Under the pieces are notes generated by a model. The model saw only the letters and a program-made list of their open reading frames with translations. It searched no databases and was not told the origin of the DNA. Shown here in pieces: positions 15,540 through 25,300 of a DNA stretch of 36,999 bases. This stretch comes from Chloroflexota bacterium (lineage in GTDB: Bacteria > Chloroflexota > Anaerolineae > 4572-78 > J111): positions 1 to 36,999 of the forward strand of contig JAIFLK010000034.1 of the NCBI GenBank assembly GCA_020049115.1, written 5' to 3'. A program made the position numbers and the translations under genes. Within the stretch, counting starts at the first letter, position 1, and each line of letters begins with the position of its first letter.

Positions 15540-17504
15540 TTACCTCTTTAAATATTCTTCCAACAACATAATAATTTCCTCTTCTTCAAAATCCGTCGCC
15601 AATTGGCGCAAGGTGCGGGCAAACTCAGCCGAGGCCCCCCCCATGGTTTCAAGTTCCATGGCTCGTTCTTTAAGGGCTAATAAAGCCCCTTTCAAAGCTA
15701 ATTCATAAAGAGTTTCTAACTCTTCGTAAGAAGGCGGTATGATAGGCTGACCCGTTGGCAAAAGCGACTCAGTGGTGGTATTTTCAACTGAGTGAGTGGT
15801 AAGATGACTGTTAGAATTTGGCAACGCCAATTCAAACCACAAAGACCCTTCCTGCTCATCCTTAGCTTCAATATGAATTTCACTCCCCATGCCCTGAATT
15901 AAACGTTGAGTTAAGGTTAAACCTACATAATGCGGCCCTGCCAATAATGAGGTAACTGGAGGCAAAAATAATTGCTGTAATGCCGCTAGTGGCATCTCAG
16001 CGCGGCTATATTGAATTTCAAAACGAATATGATTAAGGTGAGTTTCCGCGTAAGACACCATAACATTCTGTTGGATTAACTGCTCGGTTATGAAATCAAC
16101 GCGTAAGGTGATGTGACCATGCGAGGTTAATTTTACCACCTGACCTAACACATTAATTAAAACTTGGCGCAAATATCGCTCATCCACCTGCACCCATTTA
16201 GGTAAATTCGCCGCCAATTTAGCCTCAAATAACAGTTTCTTCTCCTGCGCCTGCATTTGGATAATCGCTATCACGCCCTGCAAAAAACTCGCCAAATATA
16301 AATCCACTGGCTCAAAATCCAAACGATTAGCCTGACTATGTGAGAAATCTAAAATATCATTAATCAACGCCAGCAAATGGCGACCACAATCATAAATAAT
16401 GGCTAACCCTTCACTTTGCTCCCTCGTTAAAGGGTGACTCTGTTTAAGAATTTGAGCATAACCCAAAATTCCATTTAAGGGTGTCCGCAATTCATGGCTC
16501 ATATTAGCCATAAACTCGCTCTTAGTGCGATTAGCCGCCTCCGCCACCGCTTTCGCTTGCTCTAACTCCTCCGTTCGCTCAACAACCAATTCCTCTAAAT
16601 TATTACGATATTGTTCCAACTCCGCCTCAATTTGTTTGCGTTCAGTAATATTACTCACTAGGCCATAAATTATTTTTAGCGAACCTTCCAAACGCACCCG
16701 CGCACTATCTCGCACCCACAAAATATGACCATCTGCCCGCACCAAACGGTATTCAACCTCACTATTTTCGCCCTTCATCAAATGATGAAGCTGGCTTTCG
16801 GCCCGTTTTTGGTCAGACGGATGAATGACCACTCGCGGCCAAAAATCCCAATCATTCGTAAAATTCATTAAAGGATAACCCGTTAAATACTCTACATGGG
16901 TAGAAATATAACGATTAATATACTCCCCGTCAGGCGTTATTTCACTCACATAAATATGGTCACTAATTGAGGAAATAACCTGGCGAAATCGCTCCTCACT
17001 TTGCCGTAGTGCCTGCTCCGCCTGTTTACGTTCTGTAATATTAGTGGAAATTCCCGCCACCGCATAAATCTGCCCCTGGGCACCCCTAAGCGGAAATTTA
17101 GTGGAAACGTAGGTATATAATACATTATCAAATAAGGCCCACTCCTCCATTTCCTCACCTTGACCCGTTTCAATAACCCTACGATCATTTTGCCTAAATT
17201 GCTCCGCAATTTCTGGGGGAAAAATGTCTGCATCCGTTTTACCAATCACCTGCCGACCCAATTTTAACTGATAATGGCGATTACTTAAAATATAATGCCC
17301 CGTCAAATCCTTAACATAAATAAATGCAGTTGAGTTATTGATAATTTCCTGAAGCAATTGTTGATTGACATGCAATAAATTCTCAAACTGGTTACGTTGC
17401 TCCGTTTGCGCGGCCAAAGAAGCAACCACCTCTTCAAATTGTTTAGTCATATCATCAATAGCGAGATTAAATGGATATAGTTCATCATTTTTTGGCTCAA
17501 TCAT
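15540..17504 (-). CDS. PAS-PAS histidine kinase with degenerate ATPase domain (pseudokinase) and C-terminal helical module
   Basis: A soluble 654-residue protein. An N-terminal coiled coil is followed by PAS domains at about 52-162 and 170-292, a long coiled coil, DHp with intact H337 (SHELRTPLN), a kinase C-terminal domain at about 430-562 and a helical module at about 589-654. The ATPase region is recognisable by position but has lost its signature. The N-box reads NVLGQVVKLT with Gln455 where the Mg-binding Asn is expected. The DxGxG box is replaced by QYSRAEMP (about 498-505), and the GTGLGL box is replaced by GPHYVGLTL (about 523-531). It therefore probably cannot bind ATP, yet could accept phosphate on H337 from a partner (inference). 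The reading frame is intact, so it is not an obvious pseudogene. ATG at 17504 with GGGAG eight bases upstream; 47 bases after the Cache kinase and three bases before the REC-kinase. Confidence 0.92.
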   Translation of the reverse strand: MIEPKNDELYPFNLAIDDMTKQFEEVVASLAAQTEQRNQFENLLHVNQQLLQEIINNSTAFIYVKDLTGHYILSNRHYQLKLGRQVIGKTDADIFPPEIAEQFRQNDRRVIETGQGEEMEEWALFDNVLYTYVSTKFPLRGAQGQIYAVAGISTNITERKQAEQALRQSEERFRQVISSISDHIYVSEITPDGEYINRYISTHVEYLTGYPLMNFTNDWDFWPRVVIHPSDQKRAESQLHHLMKGENSEVEYRLVRADGHILWVRDSARVRLEGSLKIIYGLVSNITERKQIEAELEQYRNNLEELVVERTEELEQAKAVAEAANRTKSEFMANMSHELRTPLNGILGYAQILKQSHPLTREQSEGLAIIYDCGRHLLALINDILDFSHSQANRLDFEPVDLYLASFLQGVIAIIQMQAQEKKLLFEAKLAANLPKWVQVDERYLRQVLINVLGQVVKLTSHGHITLRVDFITEQLIQQNVMVSYAETHLNHIRFEIQYSRAEMPLAALQQLFLPPVTSLLAGPHYVGLTLTQRLIQGMGSEIHIEAKDEQEGSLWFELALPNSNSHLTTHSVENTTTESLLPTGQPIIPPSYEELETLYELALKGALLALKERAMELETMGGASAEFARTLRQLATDFEEEEIIMLLEEYLKR

Positions 17505-17551
17505 GCATCACTCTCCCATTTTGGTGCGCTGACACCTTGTCGGCTCGCCAT

Positions 17552-20257
17552 TTATAAATAACGTTCCAAAAATTCAATAATAGCTTCCTCGTCAAAATCC
17601 GCCACCCATTGACGCATTTGCACTACAAAGGGTTTTAATTCTAAATTGCTGCCCTCAACTCTATCCAATTGATGACCCAGTCGTAATAACGCCCCCATCA
17701 TAGCCAGCTCATGTAAAGCCACTAACTCATCTCGCGGTGGTAGGACTAGCTCCACCAGCGCGGCGGGAAACGCCTCTAAGGGTTGATGAGCCACTTCCAC
17801 GGTCACGGGCAGCCAATTGACCACCACTTCAGCCAAAGGCAAAGTAAAATGAAAGGTTGCCCCATGCCCCAGCTCACTTTCAGCCCAAATATGCCCCCCA
17901 TGCTGATTGACCATTTCTTGGCACATAATTAAACCCAAGCCCGTACCCGTCTCTTGGTTTGTGCCTAACGTACTATGATGAATATCCAATTTGAATAACT
18001 TGGTTATATCCATTGCACTCATGCCCAAGCCCGTATCCGCCACACAAACCTCAACAAACTCCTGATTAGCGGCGTGAGATGTGCCATTGGGCTGATAAAG
18101 AGCCGCACTCACGCTTACATTTCCCCCTCGGGTGGTGAACTTGAGCGCATTAGAAATCAAATTGCGAATAACGGTATCTAACATATATTCATCGGCATAA
18201 ACCAAAATGAGGGGCGGCAAAAAGCTATTTAGCCCAATCGCTTTGCTATTCGCATTAGCCATAAACAAATTAAGGTTTTGACTCACCAAATGGCTTAGAT
18301 TAACGGAACGTGGTTGATACGGCATGCGCCCCATTTGTAAGCGCGACCATTGCAATAAATTCTCTAATAAATTGTAGATACCTTCCGCCGAGCGATATAA
18401 GGTTTCGGCCATAGACTGAATTTTATCAGGCGATAATTCAGAAACTTCATGGGTCAAGTGTCTAGCAGTATTTAACAATGGCCCAAAAGGGCCGCGTAAA
18501 TCATGCGCCACAATGGACATAAATTTATCTTTATCCATATTAAGGCGACCTAATTCCAAATTAGCTTTTTGCAACGCAATTTCAGTCTGTTTACGCTCAG
18601 TCAATTCTTGCTGGGCGAGGCTATATAATTGAGCATTGGTTAAAGCCACCGCCACTTGATTGGCTAACGAACGCAGCAAGGTTAAATCGGCCTCATCTAA
18701 ACCACCCACGCGGTCTGATTGCACATCTAACACCCCCACCACCTTTTCTGACACAATAATGGGAACAGCAATTTCCGCCCGCGTATCGGGTAATAATGGG
18801 TTAGGTAGCCAATCTTGGGCTTGCCGCACATCATGCGCCAAAACCACCTCCCTGGTGCGCGCCGAACGCGCCACCAAACTTGTTTCCGTCGCTAAAGGGA
18901 TGTGATGGTGTCGCTTTTTCAAGGCCACCCCCGCCTGTCCTACTCCCGCCGTCATCACCAAATTTTGCTGCGCGTCATCGAGTAAATAAACATGGACGTA
19001 ATAGTAATTAAAATATTCTTGAACTTGATTCACCAACTCAGCCAATAACTCATCTAAATCTAAAATCGCATTGAGTTGCTCACTTAACGTCGCCACCACC
19101 TCCAACCGTTGAGTACGTTGTAATACTCGTAATTCTAACTCTTGTAAAAGTTGGCGTAATTGGGTGGTCATACTATTAAACGCGCCCGCCAAATGTTGAA
19201 TCTCTAAAGTGCCTTGAATGGGTGCAGAGAGTTCTAATTGTCCCTTCGCAATTTGAGTGGCCGTATTCGTTAAGTTAAGTAACGGCTTAACCAATTGTTT
19301 CGCCAAATAACCGCCCGCAATCGCCGCCCACACCACTACCACTAAAGCCCCCGCCACAGATAAAGCAAGATTAAGCACAATCGTTTGATACGCCTCAATG
19401 ACTGGCAACTCTACCACCACCGCCCAATCAGGCGTACCCAATGGCACATACGTCGCTAAATTATATGTCCCATTAAGACCTGTAATTATTCTACCCCCTG
19501 TTGGGTCGGCTAAACCCTGGCTTTGCTCAAATTCAAGCACCTTAGAAACATAACTTACGTTTTCTTGTCCTAATACACGACCAGTGTCGGCAAAAGCGAT
19601 TAACTGCCCTCGGCGATCCACCACATAAACCAACCCATGTTGACCAATTTTAATTGACCCTACCAACTCCCACACAAACTTAAGGCTCAATTCCGCCGTT
19701 AACGCCCCATCAAACTCATTCACCAAATTAGTCACAGGCACCGCCACTGAAACCAATGGGCTGCCTGTCCGTTCATCAAAATAAAGCAGGCCCATAGCCC
19801 GTTTTTTCTGGCTCACTTGCTTGAATAAGTTCGTCGTCGCGCGATTCAGCATATCATCAGGCTGATATATCCGATGGCGAGCCACCTTCGTTAATTCAAC
19901 ACCCTGAGCATCTAATAAAGCCACCTCCTCAAACACCGAGGTCAAACTGAGTAAATTTTGTAACATTACTTGCCGTTCAACCACCGTAATCGCAAAAGGT
20001 CGCCCCAATTTAGCCCCCGCCTCTAATGTTCTGAACACTTGCTCAATCTCGCTCGAAACACGTTCAGCCGCTTGAAATGCAACTAATTGCTGTTCAGCCG
20101 CAGCCACTTGTTGTTCCGCCCGAAAGTTGAGCAACATCTGAAAAATGGTCGCAAGGGACAACGAAGCCACACTCAACAATACAACCGCAGTGGAGAGTGT
20201 GGCCGCTAAAGTGCGCGCTGCTTTCGGTTGGGAATGAGGCGAATTTTCAACTAACAT
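17552..20257 (-). CDS. Cache-HAMP-GAF membrane histidine kinase with C-terminal helical module
   Basis: A membrane kinase of 901 residues. TM1 is about 20-42, an extracytoplasmic Cache-like sensor about 45-290, TM2 about 294-318 and HAMP about 318-370. A coiled coil, a GAF domain (about 400-545) and DHp with H585 (AHDLRGPF) follow. The ATPase domain has N703, DTGLG at 741 and GTGLGL at 771. The C-terminus (about 839-901, starting LPPRDELVALHELAMMG) is the helical module shared with three other kinases here. The ATPase loop before DTGLG is longer than in its shortest paralogue. It starts 54 bases after the peptide-binding lipoprotein gene, and the gap holds a 33-base palindrome. No strong Shine-Dalgarno precedes the ATG at 20257. 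Its position suggests it could read the ligand state of that lipoprotein (inference). Confidence 0.93.
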   Translation of the reverse strand: MLVENSPHSQPKAARTLAATLSTAVVLLSVASLSLATIFQMLLNFRAEQQVAAAEQQLVAFQAAERVSSEIEQVFRTLEAGAKLGRPFAITVVERQVMLQNLLSLTSVFEEVALLDAQGVELTKVARHRIYQPDDMLNRATTNLFKQVSQKKRAMGLLYFDERTGSPLVSVAVPVTNLVNEFDGALTAELSLKFVWELVGSIKIGQHGLVYVVDRRGQLIAFADTGRVLGQENVSYVSKVLEFEQSQGLADPTGGRIITGLNGTYNLATYVPLGTPDWAVVVELPVIEAYQTIVLNLALSVAGALVVVVWAAIAGGYLAKQLVKPLLNLTNTATQIAKGQLELSAPIQGTLEIQHLAGAFNSMTTQLRQLLQELELRVLQRTQRLEVVATLSEQLNAILDLDELLAELVNQVQEYFNYYYVHVYLLDDAQQNLVMTAGVGQAGVALKKRHHHIPLATETSLVARSARTREVVLAHDVRQAQDWLPNPLLPDTRAEIAVPIIVSEKVVGVLDVQSDRVGGLDEADLTLLRSLANQVAVALTNAQLYSLAQQELTERKQTEIALQKANLELGRLNMDKDKFMSIVAHDLRGPFGPLLNTARHLTHEVSELSPDKIQSMAETLYRSAEGIYNLLENLLQWSRLQMGRMPYQPRSVNLSHLVSQNLNLFMANANSKAIGLNSFLPPLILVYADEYMLDTVIRNLISNALKFTTRGGNVSVSAALYQPNGTSHAANQEFVEVCVADTGLGMSAMDITKLFKLDIHHSTLGTNQETGTGLGLIMCQEMVNQHGGHIWAESELGHGATFHFTLPLAEVVVNWLPVTVEVAHQPLEAFPAALVELVLPPRDELVALHELAMMGALLRLGHQLDRVEGSNLELKPFVVQMRQWVADFDEEAIIEFLERYL

Positions 20258-20272
20258 GGGTGATTAATGGCT

Positions 20273-20305
20273 AGTCATCCGATGACTGCCAGTCATCGAA
20301 TGACT
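20273..20305. repeat. 33-base palindrome between lipoprotein and Cache kinase genes
   Basis: Two 15-base units (AGTCATCCGATGACT and AGTCATCGAATGACT) are separated by GCC. As a whole this is a 16-1-16 palindrome with one mismatch, the same layout as 6553-6585 and 22196-22228. It is bounded by TAG and CTA. Confidence 0.65.
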
Positions 20306-20311
20306 AAAAAT

Positions 20312-22132
20312 TTAAGGTGTCGCGGGCTTCAAATTATGAATGATAAAATGAGCCGTTTGCCACCAAGTCACTGGATGAATGTAATTATTCTTAGCAGTCG
20401 GCCACCCCGTCCAATAGGTACGGTTAAACGGCACAATAAAACTGGTTTGATTAACGGGAATAACGGGCAACTCATCCAGCCAAATTTTGGAGGCTTCAAT
20501 AAACAAGGGGTCAATTTTGGGGTCATCTAAGGGCAATGAACCAATCTGGTCAACAATTTTACTGTAACTATCCGCAGCGGGGCCAGACCAACGCCACACA
20601 TTTTGATGTTGCGCCGTCATTTCGCCCACAGGCTTCAGCCACCGAGTATTAAAAATATCCATGGATGACCAGGGTTCACTTACCGAGGCACAGGTAAAAA
20701 AGCCAAAGGCCGCTTCAAACTCCCCCATGCCCAAACTATCATTAAAAATTTGCGGGGCCACTGAACGCACCGTTGCCCGAATACCGACTTTGGCTAACTG
20801 TTTAACCAACGTTTCCGCGCTGCGCTGCTCATAAATATAGTCCGCCCGCGCCGAAATTTCCAATGTTAAAGGCTGATTCGCCTTACTAAAAAAGCCATCC
20901 TGGCCTAACTCCCAACCCACCTCCGTTAATAAAGCTTTAGCTTTATCGGTGTTATGTTCTAACAACGGATAGGTTTTATACAAGCCATCTTGTTCCAATA
21001 AATTAACATACCGATTCAGCGGCGGATAAGCAGGAAAAAAGTGACGTGAAGGGAAGGTCGTCCCATCGTAAGCAAACGCAACAATTTCGTCACGGTCAAG
21101 CGCATAATTCACCGCCCAGCGCATCCGCTTATCATCCCACGGAGCTTTCGCCGTATTAAACTCAAACGTCCGCGAACATGGGTCAGGCACCCAAGCGTAG
21201 GGCAAATCATCAAAATGGCTAATAATTTTAGCGTTACGTTGCTTCATATCTAGCAATGACGTTAAGGACGCATTAAACATGCTATCCAACTGATTATTCG
21301 CCATTAACTCCGCCCGTTTCGCCTCATCACCATACGCCGCAAAAATAATTTTCTGGGGCGCAGGCAAAGGCCGCCACCCCGACTTCGCGCCCCACCAATG
21401 ATCATCCCGCAAATAAACCATTTCCGTTTTACCCACACTCGCCAATTTATACGGGCCAGTAAACACAGGCCAGCCCTTCTTAGGGTCATAATTGGTAAAC
21501 GTCTTCACATCTTGCCCCTGCCAAATATGAGCAGGAACAAGATTGACCCCACTCCACAACCGCACCGACCAATGGTCAAGCTGAAAGCGAGGATTAGGTT
21601 TTTTGAGGATGAACTTCACCGTAAAATCATCCCCCTTCTCCACTTTATCCACCCAGGTTGCCAACTCACCCGAATAAACCAAATCTGGGGCATGGTCAAG
21701 CAATAATTTCACCGTGAAAATCACATCATCTGCCGTAAATACCACCCCGTCACTCCACGTAATACCTGCACGCAGTTTCAGCGTCCACACATCCAGGGTC
21801 GCGTTAGCGGTCATGCTCTCGCCTAACCAGGGTTCAATCTGCCCCGTTTCATAATTGAGAATGAACAGCGGCTCCATTAATAACTGTTGCAGCCCCATAT
21901 CCCGCCGCCAATTGGCAAGGGGATTCCAATTCGTCGGGTCAGCCACTGGCCCATCAGCAATATCCAAAATCAGCGTATCCTTACGCTCTATGCCATCGGC
22001 TGACGTTGTTTCCACGGTCGCGGCGGCGGGTGCAGACGTGGGCGTGGCCGTCTCAGGAGCAACACTATTACAACTAAGTAACGTGAAGAGTAACATACAC
22101 ACTAACACAGTCAAAACATTCTTACGTAACAT
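20312..22132 (-). CDS. Peptide/opine-type ABC solute-binding lipoprotein (SBP_bac_5 family)
   Basis: A 606-residue extracytoplasmic binding protein. The signal peptide ends at a lipobox-like LLSC with Cys21, followed by an Ala/Thr-rich linker (about 22-48). The SBP_bac_5 (PF00496) domain follows, with typical stretches: EPWLGESM, TWSDGVVFTADDVIFT, FTGPYKL and a VNYALDRDEIV segment before the second lobe. The family delivers oligopeptides, nickel, sugars or similar ligands to ABC importers; the ligand cannot be told from sequence. No permease or ATPase gene is in the window. ATG at 22132 has AAGGAG eight bases upstream. A 123-base inverted-repeat element sits just upstream, and the Cache kinase follows 54 bases downstream. 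A fusion-free binding protein next to a Cache kinase suggests a sensing pair (inference). Confidence 0.93.
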   Translation of the reverse strand: MLRKNVLTVLVCMLLFTLLSCNSVAPETATPTSAPAAATVETTSADGIERKDTLILDIADGPVADPTNWNPLANWRRDMGLQQLLMEPLFILNYETGQIEPWLGESMTANATLDVWTLKLRAGITWSDGVVFTADDVIFTVKLLLDHAPDLVYSGELATWVDKVEKGDDFTVKFILKKPNPRFQLDHWSVRLWSGVNLVPAHIWQGQDVKTFTNYDPKKGWPVFTGPYKLASVGKTEMVYLRDDHWWGAKSGWRPLPAPQKIIFAAYGDEAKRAELMANNQLDSMFNASLTSLLDMKQRNAKIISHFDDLPYAWVPDPCSRTFEFNTAKAPWDDKRMRWAVNYALDRDEIVAFAYDGTTFPSRHFFPAYPPLNRYVNLLEQDGLYKTYPLLEHNTDKAKALLTEVGWELGQDGFFSKANQPLTLEISARADYIYEQRSAETLVKQLAKVGIRATVRSVAPQIFNDSLGMGEFEAAFGFFTCASVSEPWSSMDIFNTRWLKPVGEMTAQHQNVWRWSGPAADSYSKIVDQIGSLPLDDPKIDPLFIEASKIWLDELPVIPVNQTSFIVPFNRTYWTGWPTAKNNYIHPVTWWQTAHFIIHNLKPATP

Positions 22133-22161
22133 ACTTTTTTCTCCTTGTTATACAGGGCAGA

Positions 22162-22284
22162 ATTAATTCCACCTGTAAAAAATTCGGTGATGGTTAGACT
22201 TCCAATGTCTTGAAGACATCGGAAGTCTGACTAGAAAAGCATCAGCCATGCCTTATCACCTAAAAATTTACAGGTAGAATTAAT
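22162..22284. mobile_element. 123-bp MITE-like element with 18-bp terminal inverted repeats
   Basis: The ends ATTAATTCCACCTGTAAA (22162-22179) and TTTACAGGTAGAATTAAT (22267-22284) match with one mismatch. A 33-base central palindrome lies at 22196-22228 (one mismatch). No coding capacity. It sits between the hybrid kinase and the peptide-binding lipoprotein. The core (CCTGTAAA, AATTCGG, TTAG-palindrome-CTAGA) is shared with the insertion in the AAA-ATPase-like gene. Confidence 0.7.
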
Positions 22285-22304
22285 GGTGAAATTTTGCCCC
22301 AACC

Positions 22305-25300
22305 TCACTCTTTGGCAATGACTAAATATTGCTGCAACAAGGTAATTATTTTTTCATCTTCCAAATTCGTCGCAAGTTCACGTAATAACCGAGCAAAGGG
22401 AGCCAGTTTAGCCTCGCTTCGTTCCATCATCATAGCTTGTTGTTCCACATCTAATAAAGCCCCCTTCAAAGCCAAGTCATATAATTTTTGTAATGCAGCC
22501 AACGGAGGTAGTGCTATTTGAGTGGAAACAGTGGGCAAATGTTGGCTCACCACCTTACCCTGATTAGAGTCGGCAACGACTTCATAAACCCATTCCAACT
22601 TCAAATATTGGGCTAATAAAGCCAATAACTTATCTATTTCAATCGGTTTAGATAAAAATGCGTCACAACCCGCAATAAAACTTTGCTCCCGATTGGGGCC
22701 AAAGACACTGGCCGAGACTGCAATAATGACCACTTTCGCTAATTGGGAAACGCCACGTATCGCCTGCACCAATTCAAATCCCGTTAACACTGGCATCACC
22801 AAATCAGTTAAAATCAGTTCAGGCTGCTCCGCTTGCGCCAAGGCCAACGCCTGCGCCCCATCTTCCGCCCCAATCATGGCGAAGCCCAAAGGTTTCAACA
22901 AATTAATCAACACGAGACGGTTGAAGGCTTTATCATCCACCACTAATACTTTAATCGGTGCAGTTAGCCCATCTAGGCGACGATAGCCAATAACAATTTG
23001 CTCAAGGGCTGATTTAACCGTAGAACCCATCAAAGTGGTTGGGAACATCACCTCAAAACTAAATTGGCTGCCCCACCCTAACTGACTCGTAACCTGAATT
23101 TCACCGCCCATGGCCTCCACCAACTGCTGACTAATTGATAGCCCCAACCCCGTTCCTTGTGACCGCCGCGCACTATCGCCCACTTGTTCAAAGGGTAAAA
23201 ATATCTTCTGTAGCTGCTCAGGGTTCATGCCCACGCCCGTATCCATAATCTCAAAGCGTAAGATGACCTTATTATCATCACTCACGGGCGTAGCAATGAC
23301 TCGCAATGTCACTTGCCCACTATCAGTAAATTTAACCGCATTACCCAGTAAATTAAGTAATACTTGGCGCAAACGTGTTTCATCGGCCTGAATACCCATC
23401 GGCAACTCACCTGATATTTCATACTGAAACCGAATGTCTTTTTGTTGCGCCCGCATCTGAATAATGCCCACAATCCCATCCATAAAGGCCGAAAAGAAAA
23501 TATCCACCGCATGTAATTCCATGCGTCGGGCTTCAATCTTCGCCAAATCTAAAATGTCATTAATCAGCGTTAAAAGATGTTCGCCACTTTGTTGAATAAT
23601 ATTTACCCCGACCTGCTGATTTTGCGTTAGTGCTTTATCGCGACCTAAAATTTGAGCATAGCCCAAAATGCCATTTAACGGAGTTCGCAATTCATGGCTC
23701 ATGTTAGATAAAAATTCACTTTTCGCTTGATTAGCCGCCTCGGCGGCGCGGCGAGCTTGTTCAAGTTCCGTAATATCATGGTAAAGAATTAACCCCACCA
23801 CCTGTTCACCCGCAATTTCAATAGGCGAAGCAAATAATTCGACCTCCACCAAACCACCATCCTTACGCGTCCGTTGCACAATCGCCCGAATCGGTTCAGC
23901 TTGTTTCATTTTTTCTAAATAGCCCAAAGCCTCAACTCGATTACTTTGTTGTATTACCAATTCATACAAAGGACGACCAATCGCCTCAGCTTTAGTATAG
24001 CCAAATAATTTTTCCGCCGCTGGATTCCATGATGTAACCAGATAATCATCCATCGTAATCATAATCGTGGCAATAGGACTATTAAGAAATAATGCCTCAA
24101 ATAACTGTTTTTCACGTTGTTCCGCCTGAAATAAACGGGCATTCGTTAACGCCACGGCCATTTGATTTGCCAATGACTGTAATAAATTGGCATCACCTTC
24201 ATCCAAGCCATGCACTTGGTTAGAGTAAACCGCCAAAACCCCGATAATCTCTTGCCCCTTAACAATCGGTACGGTAATCGCGGCCCGTGTTTCAGCCAAT
24301 AACGGTTGGCGTTGCCAATAACGCAGTTGCCATGTATCAGGCTCATTGACCATTTGCCCCGTTCTTGCGGCCTGCGCCACCAAACTGGTGGGATGGTCAA
24401 AACTCAGGGGCGCAGCCTGCGCCAGTAAATCCGCCGCGCCATCTCCCGCCGCGGCCCGTAAGGTTAATTGCTGTGGCTCATCTTGAAAAAATAATAGCAC
24501 ATGATAGTAATTAAATCGGTTTCGCAACTGCTGCACTAACTCTGGCAAAAGTTGGTCAAGATGTAATATCGCGTTCAATTGCCCACTCAAGGTCGCCATG
24601 CTCTCCAAACGGTGCGTCCGCGTCGCCACCCGTTCTTCCAACATCTCAAACGATTCTTGCAATTGTAAGGCCATCAAATTGAAAGATTTTGCCAGTTCAC
24701 CCACCTCATCCATGCGGTTAATATTGACGGATTGTTGCCATTTGCCCTGCGCTAACTGTTTGGCGGAGGCATTGAGTTGTAAGATAGGCCGTGAAACCCA
24801 TTGCACATTGAAAATCCCCACCAGCACCGCCAAAACCAACGCGGCCAAAATTAGCCCAAACGTAATTTGATTATTAGTAATAATCTGCGCCATAAAATCA
24901 TTTTCAGGAATAACCACCACAATCAGCCAATCCAAGCCATATTCATCAATGTAAGGAGTCACTTGGACAAATTGACGCTGATTATTTAATTGAAAATCCA
25001 ATTGTTGGCTATTGGTCAGGTTATGCAAATCACCAAACACATTAAGCAAATATTGCGTGGTCGCATGTACCAACGGGGCTTGGCTATCTATCGCTGGCAG
25101 CCGCTTCCCAGAATCCGTTTGTAACAAAGCCTCCTTGACCGAACTCGCCACCAAATCACCTGACCGTTCCATGATAAAGGTTTTCCCATTACGCCCAACT
25201 TTCAGGCTCTGCAAAAAATCACTCATCTGCGCCAACGTCAGGTTCGCCCCCGCCACCGCAATCAATTGACCCTGCTCGTCATAAAGGGGTTGGTTGGCAG

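Noticed and set aside
15540-17504. Calling the PAS-PAS kinase a pseudogene
   Set aside because: The frame is open over 654 codons, with intact PAS, DHp and C-terminal module and a good Shine-Dalgarno; only ATPase motifs are lost, which fits a pseudokinase better.
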